NCBI RefSeq assembly: GCF_026625725.1
Contig: NZ_CP113060.1
Location: forward strand, 496,001 to 560,000
Length of the DNA: 64,000 nucleotides
Origin: Pseudomonas sp. SL4(2022)
GTDB taxonomy: Bacteria > Pseudomonadota > Gammaproteobacteria > Pseudomonadales > Pseudomonadaceae
Direction: 5' to 3'
Part shown: positions 36,651 to 46,968 of the stretch, piece by piece
Layout of the letters: every line of letters starts with the position of its first letter
How positions within the stretch are numbered: position 1 is the first letter of the stretch
Notes under the pieces: model-generated
Seen by the model: the letters and a program-made list of their open reading frames with translations, nothing else
The model's database searches: none
Told to the model about the DNA's origin: nothing
Position numbers and translations under genes: made by a program

Positions 36651-36919
36651 AGCGGGCCTCCTGCGAGCCTGGGCGATAACCAGGCAGCGCAAGACTTATG
36701 CCAGCGGCCCACGCCAGCACTGGCGCGGCCTGGGGCATTCACCCACTACTGACGCGCACCACAACAGGGCCAGCCATGCCCCACACCTGCCGCAGCGCAC
36801 GAAAACAGGTCGCGCACTGATCTCATGACACCGCCAGATCCGTGGGAGGGCCGGGCGGCGATCCGCTTTGGCCGCGACAACAGCTCGCCGCTGAAGCGCC
36901 ACCCACACCTAATAGCCCC

Positions 36920-38032
36920 TCAGCAATCCCCTTGCAGGCTGGCAATCCAGCGCTGCAGCACCTCGACGCCCTCAGCATGCACGGTGGAACGGCCCAGCTC
37001 AGGCATCATGATGCTGGGGTCGACACTTTCCACGCGAAACAGCAGCACCGACCTGTCCGGCTGGCCCGGGTGAATGTCCACCAGCCGATCACCCGAGCCT
37101 TTACCCGCAGCAACCGGCTGCTTGCACAAGCCATAACTGATGCCGATGGCCGTGGCCGGGTCGAGCAGCAGGCCCGAGGTACGCCCCGGTCCCTTGGGGT
37201 TGTGACAGTGGCTGCAGTTGGCGTCCAGGTAACTGCGCGCCTGCTTCTCCAGGCTTTCGCCAACGCGTGGCGTCGGCCATAACGCGTTCTGCGGCACGCC
37301 CTGCAACTCGGCTGGCACACCCTGCAGACGGCCTTGCTGCAGCCAGTGCTGCAACTGATTGCGGGTGCCATCGGCGTAGGCAAAGTCCTTGTTCAGGTGC
37401 CGCGCCTTGGGCCCCAGCGGGTTGACGCCCTGCCCTGCGGTTTCCTCATGGCAACCGGCGCACTGGTTGGCGTCCGGCACCTGATAGGCCACTGCTTGGG
37501 TCTTGCCCTCGGCATCCAACAGGCTCAACTCGCGACCATCACCTGCCCATTCCAGATGGGCCTCCTGTTGTTGCTCATCCCACACATAGGGCAACGCCAC
37601 CCAGCCGTCCTGCTGTTTGAGCAGGATACGTGTCTCGATCAGCTGCACCCGCGCCAGCTCCAAACCGCGCTGTGGGTCGCGGTCATCCTGCTCGTTAAGC
37701 AGCAGGCGGCCCTGGGCGTCCTTCGGATAGTAGAAGGTCTTGCTCAGCACCGTACCGACCGGGTAATCGAAGTGCGCCTCGGCATAGGTCGCCGCTGTAC
37801 CCGCCGGCATCCAGACGGTGCGCAGCTTGTGTGCATAGTCGGTGAACAACGGGGTATTCAGGTCGTAGGGCAAAGCCTCGGCAACCGGCGCGATAAAGCC
37901 ATCGGCGCGCTGCAGCATGCCCCACTCGCTGAGGGTTTGCGGGTAGTTGTCACCTTGCGGCAGGTACAACGGGGCCGGTTGCTGTTCGCAACCGGCGAGG
38001 AGCAACAGCGCTGCCAGTAACAGACGACGCAT
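36920..38032 (-). CDS. SO2930-type diheme c-type cytochrome lipoprotein
   Basis: Exported protein of 370 residues. A lipoprotein signal (MRRLLLAALLLLAGC, lipidated C15) precedes a domain with two c-type heme motifs: QCAGCHEETAGQGVNPLGPK and ANCSHCHNPKGPG (both CxxCH). The C-terminus has SIMMPELGRSTVHAEGVEVL, a possible distal methionine segment. The architecture matches the TIGR03806/HNE_0200 family, regularly paired with the beta-helix protein encoded upstream. As sequenced there is no stop between the two and they form one reading frame; the internal lipobox argues for two proteins. Function of the pair is unknown. Confidence 0.87.
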   Translation of the reverse strand: MRRLLLAALLLLAGCEQQPAPLYLPQGDNYPQTLSEWGMLQRADGFIAPVAEALPYDLNTPLFTDYAHKLRTVWMPAGTAATYAEAHFDYPVGTVLSKTFYYPKDAQGRLLLNEQDDRDPQRGLELARVQLIETRILLKQQDGWVALPYVWDEQQQEAHLEWAGDGRELSLLDAEGKTQAVAYQVPDANQCAGCHEETAGQGVNPLGPKARHLNKDFAYADGTRNQLQHWLQQGRLQGVPAELQGVPQNALWPTPRVGESLEKQARSYLDANCSHCHNPKGPGRTSGLLLDPATAIGISYGLCKQPVAAGKGSGDRLVDIHPGQPDRSVLLFRVESVDPSIMMPELGRSTVHAEGVEVLQRWIASLQGDC

Positions 38033-39271
38033 CAGGCCCCCCTGACCGGCTTCAGCCGAGGCTAATTTGACGGCCGGCAACGGCGGCAGGCTGCAGCGAT
38101 AAGGCGTCATGTCGGTGCTGATGTTCTTGTAATTGTTCGGCCCGTCGACGTTGATCATCCCCGCCTCGCCGTTATTGATGCAGATCGCCCGATCCGCCGG
38201 CAGCTTGCCATCCACCAAGATGTCGAGGTTGACGTAGCCGTCCCAGAGAATGTCCGGCAGACGGCCATTCAGACCGAACTGGCTGACCTTCAGCGCTTTC
38301 AGCTCCAGGTGATCCGGGCTGTCGCCACCGGGGCCAAAGCGGTTGCCGTGGATATGAATGCCTTCCGGGTAGGGGTCGAAACTCTCGGCGGTGGAGAGGT
38401 CGGTATAGCCGGTACTGAAGTAGCTGCTGATGATCACGTTGGCGGTCTTGTGGTCGCCAATGTCGTTGTCGAACACCTCTACATCATCGTTGGAATTGAT
38501 CACCACCCCGGAGCCTGCCGGCACACTGGCCACCGGTGTGCCCTTGTGGCCGAAGTTGGTGTGATTGTTACCTTCGATCTTGTTGCGGAACACCCGCGTC
38601 ACCCGCCCGGCCTGCGGCAGGTTGGGCATGTTGAACACCAGAATGCCACCGGTATTACCGGTGGCGACGTTGTCATACACGTCGGCGTCGATGGTGTTTT
38701 CGATCTCAATACCGGCGACGTTGCGCTCGGCGCGACTGTTGCGCACCACGACGTTGCGCGACTGGCCAACATAGATGCCGGCATCCGATGCGCCGATGGC
38801 CACCGCACCGTCGATCAGGGTGTTTTCGGTCTGCACCGGGTAGATACCGTAGGCGCCGTTCTCGGTGGCCGGGCCATTGGTCCATTCGGTGCGCACGCGG
38901 CGGATGATGATGTTCTTGCCGCCCACCACTTTCAGCGAGTCACCTTTGGTGTCCTCGAAGGCAATGTCTTCGATGGTGAAATCCGAGGCATCCACCAGCA
39001 GGCCCTCGGCACCGGATTTCTGCCCTTTGAAGTTGAGGATGGTCTTGTCCATGCCCGCACCTTTGATGGTTACCCCACTGACTTTCAGGCTCAGGCTGCG
39101 GTCCAGCTGGTAAGTGCCGGCCGGGATTTCGATCACCGTACCGGGCTTGGCCTTGATCAGTTGGGTCTGCAGGTTCTTCTGAAAATCCAGGTTGGCCACT
39201 GGGGCCGGTTCTTCGCCGCACGCGGCGAGCAGCACAGACAGGGTAAGCACGGAAAGCGGGGCAAGGCGCAT
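38032..39271 (-). CDS. Parallel beta-helix lipoprotein (TIGR03805-like)
   Basis: Exported protein of about 413 residues. A lipoprotein signal (MRLAPLSVLTLSVLLAAC, lipidated C18) is followed by a right-handed beta-helix of short repeats: GTVIEIPAGTYQLDRSLSL, NIIIRRVRTEW, DAGIYVGQSRNVVVRNSRAE, IEIENTIDADVYDNVATGNT and later EGIHIHGNRFGPGG. Such folds usually bind or cleave polysaccharide, but no catalytic set was identified. The stop given assumes that one C of the run of six at 38037-38042 is extra; then TGA overlaps the next ATG (TGATG). Without that change it is fused to the cytochrome. The start follows GGAGATTGTC. Confidence 0.85.
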
Positions 39272-39433
39272 GACAATCTCCAGCGTTTTTCTTATTAAGT
39301 GGAACGATAGTACCAACTAATGAGAAAAATCCAAGCCTACATCAACATATCCATGCCGCCCGACCAACAGCCAGCCTACGCAGAGCGCGATGCATCCGTT
39401 ACCATCGCCGGCAATTAAACGAAGAGATGCGGC

Positions 39434-39610
39434 ATGTATATCTATCGATTGGTGCTGATCCTGGTGGTGGGGATCTACCTGTTTTCCCCGGCCATCATGG
39501 ACTGGTGGATCGACCCCAATGGGGCCTGGTACCGCCCCTACCTGCTGTGGCTGATCCTGATAGTCGTGACCTTCATTCTTCAAAGTCAGCGTGATGCCGA
39601 TGAGCTCTGA
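39434..39610 (+). CDS. cbrX: Small membrane protein CbrX
   Basis: Protein of 58 residues with two membrane helices: MYIYRLVLILVVGIYLFSPA and, after the loop MDWWIDPNGAWYRP, YLLWLILIVVTFILQS. It ends in a charged tail (QRDADEL). It lies 60 bases upstream of cbrA on the same strand. A small gene at this position, cbrX, is co-transcribed with cbrA in P. putida and affects its expression. The assignment rests on position, size and topology. Confidence 0.8.
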   Translation: MYIYRLVLILVVGIYLFSPAIMDWWIDPNGAWYRPYLLWLILIVVTFILQSQRDADEL

Positions 39611-39670
39611 CCTGCGGCAGCACGACGTACATGACCACTCCTTACCCTTATTCGCTTCAGAGCCACCGCG

Positions 39671-42625
39671 ATGCTGACGAGCTTTAGCCTGAGCCAGCTG
39701 ATTCTGATCAGCGCGGCCTACCTTCTTATTCTGTTCGGTGTGGCCTGGATCAGTGAGCATGGCCTGATTCCACGCTGGGTGATCCGCCACCCACTGACCT
39801 ACACCCTGTCGCTCGGTGTCTATGCCAGTGCCTGGGCCTTCTATGGCACCGTTGGGCTGGCCTACCAATACGGCTACGGTTTTCTCGCCAGTTACCTGGG
39901 CGTGTCTGGGGCATTTCTGCTGGCACCGGTGCTGCTCTACCCAATTCTGCGCATCACCCGCACCTATCAGTTGTCATCGCTGGCCGACCTGTTTGCCTTC
40001 CGCTTTCGCAGCACCTGGGCTGGTGCCCTGAGCACCGTGTTCATGCTGGTGGGCGTGTTACCGTTGCTGGCCCTGCAGATTCAGGCAGTCGCGGACTCCA
40101 TCGGCATCCTCACCCGCGAGCCGGTGCAGGAGCGCGTGGCGCTGGCCTACTGCGGGCTGATCATTCTGTTCACCATACTGTTCGGCGCACGGCATATCGC
40201 CACCCGCGAGAAGCACGAAGGCCTGGTGTTCGCCATCGCCTTCGAGTCTGTGGTCAAACTTCTAGCCATCAGCGCCATCGGCCTGTATGCCCTGTATGGT
40301 GTGTTCGATGGCCCGCAGGACCTGCAATCCTGGCTGGTACAGAACCAGTCGTCGCTGACCAGCCTGCACACGCCGTTGCAGGAAGGCCCATGGCGCACCC
40401 TGCTGCTGGTGTTTTTCGCCTCAGCCATCGTCATGCCGCACATGTACCACATGACCTTTACCGAAAACCTCAACCCGCGCGCCATGGTCAGCGCCAGCTG
40501 GGGCTTGCCATTCTTCCTGCTGCTGATGAGCCTGGCGGTGCCACTGATCCTCTGGGCTGGGCTGAAACTGGGCGCCACCACCAACCCGGAATACTTCACC
40601 CTCGGCGTCGGCATCGCGGTCAATAGCCAGACCCTGGCACTGATCGCCTATGTCGGCGGGCTGTCGGCCTCCAGCGGGTTGATCATCGTCTCGACCCTGG
40701 CGCTGTCCGGCATGGTGCTTAACCATGTGGTGCTGCCCCTTTATCAGCCACCCTCGGAAGGCAATATCTACCGCTGGCTGAAATGGACGCGTCGCGCGCT
40801 GATCCTGCTGATCATCATGGCCGGTTACGGCTTCTATCTATTACTAGGCGCCGAACAGGACCTGGCCAACCTGGGCATCGTTGCCTTCGTCGCCACTCTG
40901 CAGTTTCTCCCCGGCGTACTGTCGGTGCTGTACTGGTCGACGGCCAATCGCAGGGGCTTTATTGCCGGTTTGCTGGCAGGAATCGGGGTGTGGGTGGTCA
41001 GCATGCTGCTGCCGATGCTCGGCAACCTGCAGGGTTTCTACCTACCCTGGTTCAATATCATTTACGTTCTGGATGACAGCAGCTGGCACCTGGCCGCCAT
41101 CGGCTCGCTGGCGGCCAACATACTGGTATTCACCCTGGTATCGGTATTTACCGAAGCCAGCCCGGAAGAAAAAAGCGCCGCAGAAGCCTGCGCCGTTGAT
41201 AACGTACGCCGCCCGCAACGTCGCGAGCTGCTGGCCGCCTCGCCCCAGGAATTTGCCGCACAGTTGGCCAAACCCCTGGGGGCCAAAACCGCCCAGCATG
41301 AAGTCGAGCAGGCCCTGCGCGACCTGCACCTACCGTTCGATGAAGGCCGACCCTACGCCCTGCGCCGCCTGCGCGACCGCATCGAGGCCAACCTCTCCGG
41401 GCTGATGGGCCCCAGCGTGGCCCAGGACATCGTCGAGACCTTCCTGCCTTATAAAGCCGGCAGTGAAACCTATGTCTCCGAGGATATCCACTTTATCGAG
41501 AACCGCCTGGAGGACTACCACTCGCGCCTCACCGGTCTCGCCGCCGAACTCGATACCCTGCGCCGCTACCACCGCCAGACCCTGCAGGAATTGCCAATGG
41601 GCGTCTGCTCGCTGGCCAAGGATCAGGAAATACTGATGTGGAACAAGGCCATGGAAGAACTCACCGAAATTCCCGCGCAGCGCGTCGTCGGCTCGCGCCT
41701 GAATACCCTGGGCGAGCCGTGGCGCGGCTTGCTGGAGCGGTTTATCGAATTGCCCGACGAGCACCTGCACAAACAGCGCCTGGCCCTCGACGGCCAGACG
41801 CGCTGGCTCAACCTGCACAAGGCGGCCATCGACGAGCCCCTGGCGCCCGGTAACAGTGGTCTGGTGCTGCTGGTTGAAGACCTCACCGAAACGCAGATGC
41901 TCGAAGACAAGCTGGTGCACTCCGAGCGCCTGGCTTCCATCGGTCGCCTGGCCGCCGGGGTGGCGCACGAGATCGGCAACCCGATCACCGGCATCGCCTG
42001 CCTGGCGCAAAACCTGCGCGAAGAACGCGAAGGTGACAGCGAGCTGACCGAGATCAGCGAACAGATCATTGAGCAGACCAAACGCGTGTCGCGCATCGTC
42101 CAGTCACTGATGAGCTTTGCCCATTCCGGCAGCCACCAGAACAGCGAGGAGCCGGTGTGCCTGGCCCAGGTCGCCCAGGACGCCATCGCCCTGCTGGCAC
42201 TCAACCGGCGCAGCGTTGAAGTGCAGTTCTTCAACCTCTGCGACTCCGACCACTGGGTGGTGGGCGACCCTCAGCGCTTGGCCCAGGTGCTGATCAACCT
42301 GCTGTCGAACGCACGCGATGCCTCACCGCCTGGCAGCGCGATCCGGGTCAAAAGCGAACGTTTCGAGCACACCGTCGATCTGATCGTCGAGGACGAAGGC
42401 AGTGGTATTCCCAAGGCAATCATCGACCGCTTGTTCGAACCTTTCTTCACCACCAAGGACCCGGGCAAAGGTACGGGACTGGGCCTTGCACTGGTCTATT
42501 CGATCGTGGAAGAGCATTATGGACAGATAACAATCGACAGCCCGGCAGACCCCGAGCTTCATCGCGGCACCCGCATTAGGGTCAGCCTGCCTAGGCATGT
42601 CGAGGCGACGTCCATAGCGACTTAA
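39671..42625 (+). CDS. cbrA: Sensor histidine kinase CbrA with sodium/solute-symporter domain
   Basis: Sensor of the CbrAB system, which sets carbon/nitrogen balance and controls CrcZ. The 984-residue protein starts with an SLC5/SSF-type transporter domain of about 13 helices (residues about 1-500; [57 protein letters not shown]). A cytoplasmic linker, a PAS-like domain ([20 protein letters not shown]) and the kinase core follow: phosphoacceptor H766 in [21 protein letters not shown] box [15 protein letters not shown] and G boxes [12 protein letters not shown] and [15 protein letters not shown]. In P. putida the SSF domain transports histidine. The response regulator cbrB follows 76 bases later. 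Confidence 0.96.
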   Translation: MLTSFSLSQLILISAAYLLILFGVAWISEHGLIPRWVIRHPLTYTLSLGVYASAWAFYGTVGLAYQYGYGFLASYLGVSGAFLLAPVLLYPILRITRTYQLSSLADLFAFRFRSTWAGALSTVFMLVGVLPLLALQIQAVADSIGILTREPVQERVALAYCGLIILFTILFGARHIATREKHEGLVFAIAFESVVKLLAISAIGLYALYGVFDGPQDLQSWLVQNQSSLTSLHTPLQEGPWRTLLLVFFASAIVMPHMYHMTFTENLNPRAMVSASWGLPFFLLLMSLAVPLILWAGLKLGATTNPEYFTLGVGIAVNSQTLALIAYVGGLSASSGLIIVSTLALSGMVLNHVVLPLYQPPSEGNIYRWLKWTRRALILLIIMAGYGFYLLLGAEQDLANLGIVAFVATLQFLPGVLSVLYWSTANRRGFIAGLLAGIGVWVVSMLLPMLGNLQGFYLPWFNIIYVLDDSSWHLAAIGSLAANILVFTLVSVFTEASPEEKSAAEACAVDNVRRPQRRELLAASPQEFAAQLAKPLGAKTAQHEVEQALRDLHLPFDEGRPYALRRLRDRIEANLSGLMGPSVAQDIVETFLPYKAGSETYVSEDIHFIENRLEDYHSRLTGLAAELDTLRRYHRQTLQELPMGVCSLAKDQEILMWNKAMEELTEIPAQRVVGSRLNTLGEPWRGLLERFIELPDEHLHKQRLALDGQTRWLNLHKAAIDEPLAPGNSGLVLLVEDLTETQMLEDKLVHSERLASIGRLAAGVAHEIGNPITGIACLAQNLREEREGDSELTEISEQIIEQTKRVSRIVQSLMSFAHSGSHQNSEEPVCLAQVAQDAIALLALNRRSVEVQFFNLCDSDHWVVGDPQRLAQVLINLLSNARDASPPGSAIRVKSERFEHTVDLIVEDEGSGIPKAIIDRLFEPFFTTKDPGKGTGLGLALVYSIVEEHYGQITIDSPADPELHRGTRIRVSLPRHVEATSIAT

Positions 42626-42701
42626 ACCAGCTACCCGCGCGCATGCAGGCCAGGGCTCTTTGCCCGGCGCTGCGCCCTGAGACTGTCGAGAGAACGAATT
42701 G

Positions 42702-44129
42702 ATGCCTCATATTTTGATCGTCGAAGACGAAACCATTATCCGCTCTGCCTTGCGTCGCCTGCTGGAACGTAACCAATACGAAGTCAGCGAAGCGGGCTCG
42801 GTGCAGGAAGCGCAAGAGCGCTTCAGCATCCCCAGCTTCGACCTGATCGTCAGCGACCTGCGCCTACCGGGCGCGCCCGGCACCGAGCTGATCAAGCTCG
42901 GCCAAGGCACCCCGGTGCTGATCATGACCAGTTACGCCAGCCTGCGCTCGGCGGTCGACTCGATGAAGATGGGCGCGGTGGATTACATCGCCAAACCCTT
43001 CGACCACGACGAAATGCTCCAGGCTGTGGCGCGCATTCTGCGCGATCACCAGCAGGCCAAGAGTGCGCCCACCCCCGCAGCCGGCACGGCGAAAGCCAGC
43101 GCCGACAAGGTGGTGGACAACAGCAATGGCGAAATCGGCATCATCGGTTCCTGCGCAGCCATGCAGGAGATGTACAGCAAGATTCGCAAGGTCGCGCCCA
43201 CCGACTCCAACGTGCTGATCCAGGGTGAGTCCGGCACCGGTAAAGAGCTGGTCGCCCGTGCCCTGCACAACCTCTCACGCCGCGCCAAAGCGCCGCTGAT
43301 TTCAGTGAACTGCGCCGCCATCCCGGAATCGCTGATCGAATCCGAACTGTTCGGCCACGAGAAAGGGGCCTTTACCGGTGCCAGCGCTGGCCGTGCTGGT
43401 CTAGTAGAAGCCGCTGACGGTGGCACCCTGTTCCTTGATGAAATCGGTGAACTGCCCCTGGAAGCTCAGGCGCGTCTGTTGCGTGTACTGCAGGAAGGCG
43501 AGATTCGCCGGGTTGGCTCGGTGCAATCACAGAAAGTCGATGTGCGCCTGATCGCCGCGACCCACCGCGACCTGAAAACCCTGTCGAAGATCGGCCAGTT
43601 CCGTGAGGATCTGTATTACCGCCTGCACGTAATCGCTCTGAAACTGCCGCCACTGCGCGAGCGTGGGGCCGACGTGATCGAAATCGCCCACGCCTTCCTG
43701 ATTCGCCAGAGCAGCCGCCAGGGTCGCCTCGACCTGAGCTTTGCCAACGACGCCGAACAGGCCATCCGCCATTACCCCTGGCCGGGTAACGTGCGTGAGC
43801 TGGAAAACGCCATTGAGCGCGCGGTAATTCTGTGTGAAGGCAACAGCATCTCGGCCGAACTGCTGGGCATCGATATCGAGCTGGATGATCTGGAAGACGA
43901 CTTCACCGGTCTGCCTGCCCAGAGCAACGGCCTGGGCCATGAACCGAGCGAACCGACCGAAGACCTGTCCCTGGAAGACTACTTTCAGCACTTCGTTCTG
44001 GAACACCAGGACCACATGACCGAGACCGAACTGGCACGTAAACTCGGCATCAGCCGCAAATGCTTGTGGGAACGCCGCCAGCGTCTGGGTATCCCACGGC
44101 GCAAATCCTCGGGCGCAACTGCAGGCTAG
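42702..44129 (+). CDS. cbrB: NtrC-family response regulator CbrB
   Basis: Sigma-54-dependent activator of crcZ and catabolic genes. The 475-residue protein has a receiver domain with phosphoacceptor D52 ([13 protein letters not shown]) and switch K (DYIAKPFD). The AAA+ domain (about 145-385) has Walker [22 protein letters not shown] loop [20 protein letters not shown] and Walker [17 protein letters not shown] Fis-type HTH ([20 protein letters not shown]) closes the protein. The frame has a TTG one codon earlier, but ATG at 42702 is the natural start. Confidence 0.96.
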   Translation: MPHILIVEDETIIRSALRRLLERNQYEVSEAGSVQEAQERFSIPSFDLIVSDLRLPGAPGTELIKLGQGTPVLIMTSYASLRSAVDSMKMGAVDYIAKPFDHDEMLQAVARILRDHQQAKSAPTPAAGTAKASADKVVDNSNGEIGIIGSCAAMQEMYSKIRKVAPTDSNVLIQGESGTGKELVARALHNLSRRAKAPLISVNCAAIPESLIESELFGHEKGAFTGASAGRAGLVEAADGGTLFLDEIGELPLEAQARLLRVLQEGEIRRVGSVQSQKVDVRLIAATHRDLKTLSKIGQFREDLYYRLHVIALKLPPLRERGADVIEIAHAFLIRQSSRQGRLDLSFANDAEQAIRHYPWPGNVRELENAIERAVILCEGNSISAELLGIDIELDDLEDDFTGLPAQSNGLGHEPSEPTEDLSLEDYFQHFVLEHQDHMTETELARKLGISRKCLWERRQRLGIPRRKSSGATAG

Positions 44130-44176
44130 AGCCCTGCGCGAGGGTGACAGATGTGCGCGCAAGAGGTTCCGCAGTC

Positions 44177-44202
44177 TGTTACCCATTCAACACTTAGTAA
44201 CA
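44177..44202. promoter_or_regulatory. CbrB upstream activating site for crcZ
   Basis: TGTTAC (44177-44182) and GTAACA (44197-44202) form an inverted pair separated by 14 bases, matching the described CbrB target TGTTAC-N(12-16)-GTAACA. The site lies about 100 bp upstream of the sigma-54 promoter, as expected for an enhancer-type activator. Confidence 0.85.
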
Positions 44203-44241
44203 AAAGCCGGGTCTTATGGTAACGAGAACCCGGCTTTTTTA
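44202..44241 (+). terminator. Intrinsic terminator after cbrB
   Basis: AAAGCCGGGT pairs with ACCCGGCTTT around a 13-base loop and is followed by a T run. It closes the cbrXAB unit and separates it from crcZ; its first base touches the right arm of the CbrB site. Confidence 0.85.
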
Positions 44242-44300
44242 TACCATTCCACCACCCACTGAATCTATCAAACCCTTGTTTTAAAAGGGTTTTCACAAAG

Positions 44301-44316
44301 TGGCATGGGTTCTGCT
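44301..44316 (+). promoter_or_regulatory. Sigma-54 promoter of crcZ
   Basis: TGGCATGGGTTCTGCT has the invariant GG (44302-44303) and GC (44314-44315) ten bases apart and agrees with TGGCAC-N5-TTGC at most positions. It sets the crcZ start near 44326. Confidence 0.85.
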
Positions 44317-44325
44317 TTATTGCTG

Positions 44326-44697
44326 GCACAACAACAATAACAAGCACGCTTCAAACCTAATAAAAATAAGACGTATCGACTCCAGCACAATAAAAACAAC
44401 AACGCGGAGGCGCAGCTAACTGATTCTTTTGGAAAGGAATTGCCTTTGGGGTTCGCCCCAAAACCAGGCCGAGAACTATAAAACTGCCCCAAGGCAGCGC
44501 CAGAACTGGTTGGGTCACTGTGTGATCATGGCAGCGTCAGCATCCAAAGAAATCCGTTTGCTCTTGATTCCCAGCTTGGGAAGTTTTCCAAAAGTCCTTG
44601 ACTGGATGGAACGGGCAAATCAACAAAAACAACAAGCCCGCCATAATAATAAAAACAGAGCACGCACCAATTTGGGGGGGAGCCTCGGCTCCCCCAG
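44326..44697 (+). ncRNA. crcZ: CrcZ small RNA (Hfq/Crc antagonist)
   Basis: Non-coding RNA that sequesters Hfq (with Crc) and so relieves catabolite repression. The 5' end (GCACAACAACAATAACAAGC) matches CrcZ. Five A-rich CA motifs are visible: 44329-44343, 44358-44369, 44388-44403, 44621-44635 and 44644-44657, the same number as in P. aeruginosa CrcZ. A GC stem near the 3' end pairs GGGGGAGCC with GGCTCCCCC (about 44676-44695) but lacks a clear T run, so the exact end is uncertain. The region from cbrB to pcnB (700 bp) holds no gene; ORFs in it are spurious. Confidence 0.92.
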
Positions 44698-44829
44698 TAG
44701 CTTCAAATCCCCCGCCTGCAAGCCTTTACTTTCGTTTCCTGCATCAATCCCTGACTCAATGCTAGAATCCGCGCCACTCCTGCGGCCGGCATATACTCTG
44801 GCCAGTCATTTAGTCAAACAGTGCCTCCC

Positions 44830-46236
44830 ATGCTGAAAAAGCTGTTCAAGTCCTTTCGTACCCCTGCCCGCCGTGGCAACCACTCACACAGCACGCCTGA
44901 AGTGCTGAGCAGCAGCCAGCACCCGATTGAACGCGGTGAAATCAGCCGCTACGCCATCAGTGTGGTCGAGCGCCTGCAGCAGGCCGGTTACCAGGCATAT
45001 CTGGTTGGCGGTTGCGTGCGTGACCTGCTGCTGGACATCGAACCCAAGGATTTCGACGTGGCCACCAGCGCCACGCCTGAGCAAGTGCGGGCCGAATTCC
45101 GTAACGCCCGAGTAATCGGCCGACGCTTCAAGCTCGTTCATGTGCATTTCGGTCGCGAGATCATCGAAGTCGCCACCTTCCGCGCCAACCATCCGCAAGG
45201 CGAGGAAGAAGAGAACAGCAACCTGGCCTCGCGCAACGAGAGCGGGCGCATTCTGCGTGACAACGTTTACGGCAGCCTGGAAGACGACGCTCAGCGCCGA
45301 GACTTCACTATCAATGCGCTGTATTACGACCCCAGCACCGAGCGTATCCTCGATTACGCCAATGGCGTGCACGACATTCGCAACCACCTGATCCGCCTGA
45401 TCGGTGACCCGACCCAGCGCTACCAGGAAGACCCGGTGCGCATGCTGCGTGCGGTGCGTTTTGCCGCCAAGCTGGATTTCGACATCGAGAAACACAGCGC
45501 CGCGCCGATCTACAAACTGGCCCCGCTGCTCGGCGGAATTCCCGCGGCACGCCTGTTCGATGAAGTGCTCAAATTGTTTCTCGCCGGTTATGCGGTGTAC
45601 ACCTACGAACTGCTGGTAGATTACGGCCTGTTCGGCCAGCTGTTCCCGGCCAGCGCCGAGGCGTTGAAGCACAATCCGGACTACACCGATCAACTGATCC
45701 GCAACGCCTTGGACAACACCGATCTGCGTATCCACCAAGGCAAGACCGTCACCCCAGCCTTCCTCCTTGCGGCGCTGCTCTGGCCTGCGCTGCCGGCACG
45801 CGTGATCAAGTTGCAGGATCGCGGCATGCCGCCGATCCCGGCCATGCAGGAAGCCGCCCACGAGTTGATCAGCGAGCAATGCCAACGCATCGCTGTGCCC
45901 AAGCGCTTTACCATGCCGATCCGTGAAATCTGGGATATGCAGGAACGCCTGCCACGTCGCAGCGGCAAACGCGCCGACACGCTCCTGGAAAATCCACGCT
46001 TCCGTGCCGGTTACGACTTCCTCCTGCTGCGCGAAAGCGCCGGTGAAGAAACTGGCGGCCTGGGTGACTGGTGGACCCGCTATCAAGACGTCAGTGACAG
46101 CGAGCGACGCAACATGATTCGCGACCTCAGCAGCAAGGACGATGCCCCGGGCGCGCCACGCAAGCGCAAACGCAGTAACAGCAAGCGCAAACGTGGCCCC
46201 GCCAGTGATGCTGGCAGTCCTGCCGCAGGTGAATGA
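44830..46236 (+). CDS. pcnB: Poly(A) polymerase I
   Basis: Adds poly(A) tails to RNA 3' ends and promotes decay. The 468-residue protein is a class II nucleotidyltransferase: YLVGGCVRDLLLDIEPKDFD gives the GG and DxD metal-binding motif, then VIGRRFKLVHVHFGREIIEV, RDFTINALYYDPST and the RNA-binding LIGDPTQRYQEDPVRMLRAV. The C-terminal tail is strongly basic (RKRKRSNSKRKRG). The ATG at 44830 is preferred to a GTG three codons earlier. It follows crcZ and overlaps folK. Confidence 0.95.
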   Translation: MLKKLFKSFRTPARRGNHSHSTPEVLSSSQHPIERGEISRYAISVVERLQQAGYQAYLVGGCVRDLLLDIEPKDFDVATSATPEQVRAEFRNARVIGRRFKLVHVHFGREIIEVATFRANHPQGEEEENSNLASRNESGRILRDNVYGSLEDDAQRRDFTINALYYDPSTERILDYANGVHDIRNHLIRLIGDPTQRYQEDPVRMLRAVRFAAKLDFDIEKHSAAPIYKLAPLLGGIPAARLFDEVLKLFLAGYAVYTYELLVDYGLFGQLFPASAEALKHNPDYTDQLIRNALDNTDLRIHQGKTVTPAFLLAALLWPALPARVIKLQDRGMPPIPAMQEAAHELISEQCQRIAVPKRFTMPIREIWDMQERLPRRSGKRADTLLENPRFRAGYDFLLLRESAGEETGGLGDWWTRYQDVSDSERRNMIRDLSSKDDAPGAPRKRKRSNSKRKRGPASDAGSPAAGE

Positions 46237-46733
46237 TGACACGCGTTTACATCGGCCTGGGCAGCAACCTGGCCACCCCGGTCGCTCAGCTACGCAGCGC
46301 CCTGACCGCTCTGGCCGCGCTGCCGCAAACGCAGCTGGTTGCGCAATCCTCCTTTTATGCCAGTGACCCGCTGGGGCCGGCGGATCAGCCGCGCTATGTA
46401 AATGCCGTTGCCGCGCTGGACACCACACTCAGCCCACTGGCCCTGCTGGATGCGCTGCAGGCCATCGAACTGGAACAGGGCCGTACGCGCAAGGCTGAAC
46501 GCTGGGGGCCGCGCACGCTCGACCTGGATATCCTGCTGTTCGGCGATCAGCAGTTTGAAGAACCGCGCCTGATCGTGCCGCACTACCATATGCACGCACG
46601 CGCCTTTGTCCTCTATCCACTGGCCGACATTGCCCCTGACCTGGAACTGCCGGATGGTCGCGCACTGAGCGCGCTGCTTGACGCCTGCCCTTATGCAGGG
46701 CTGGAACGCCTCAGCGAAGACGGGCAGGCCTGA
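46233..46733 (+). CDS. folK: 2-amino-4-hydroxy-6-hydroxymethyldihydropteridine diphosphokinase
   Basis: Transfers pyrophosphate from ATP to 6-hydroxymethyl-7,8-dihydropterin in folate synthesis. The 166-residue protein shows the start YIGLGSNLATPVAQL, substrate contacts in SSFYASDPLGPADQPRYVNA, and the signature RWGPRTLDLDILLFGDQ with the two metal-binding aspartates. The closing part reads LIVPHYHMHARAFVLYPLAD. The ATG overlaps the pcnB stop, and a second in-frame ATG follows immediately. Confidence 0.96.
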   Translation: MMTRVYIGLGSNLATPVAQLRSALTALAALPQTQLVAQSSFYASDPLGPADQPRYVNAVAALDTTLSPLALLDALQAIELEQGRTRKAERWGPRTLDLDILLFGDQQFEEPRLIVPHYHMHARAFVLYPLADIAPDLELPDGRALSALLDACPYAGLERLSEDGQA

Positions 46734-46968
46734 AACCGACCAACCGCGACTGCCAAGTCATGCCATAACTGCAGCACTAACCTCAGCGTCAGGCAGGCAC
46801 ATTGGCGGTAACGCCAGTAACAAGCCGGTAACACCTGCAATTGACTTCGAGCCCCCCCATCAGGACTATAGGCGTCCCGTTGCCCCGCACCGGTGCAATT
46901 CGAGGCCAATGCAGGCCAACTTGAAGCAGCACAACTGCTGACTGAACGCCTGAGTGAGGACAGTTTTC

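Noticed and set aside
33525..36752. A 1075-codon open frame on the plus strand
   Set aside because: It lies wholly opposite the DUF2126 gene, whose minus-strand protein has clear domains and a ribosome-binding site. The plus-strand translation is rich in Arg, Gln, His and Leu without motifs, as expected of the antisense frame of a GC-rich gene.
44429..44836. A 135-codon frame between cbrB and pcnB
   Set aside because: It overlaps CrcZ and the pcnB start, begins with no ribosome-binding site and has no recognisable protein features.
44884..46428. A 514-codon open frame on the minus strand
   Set aside because: Antisense to pcnB and folK; no motif, and both sense genes are certain.
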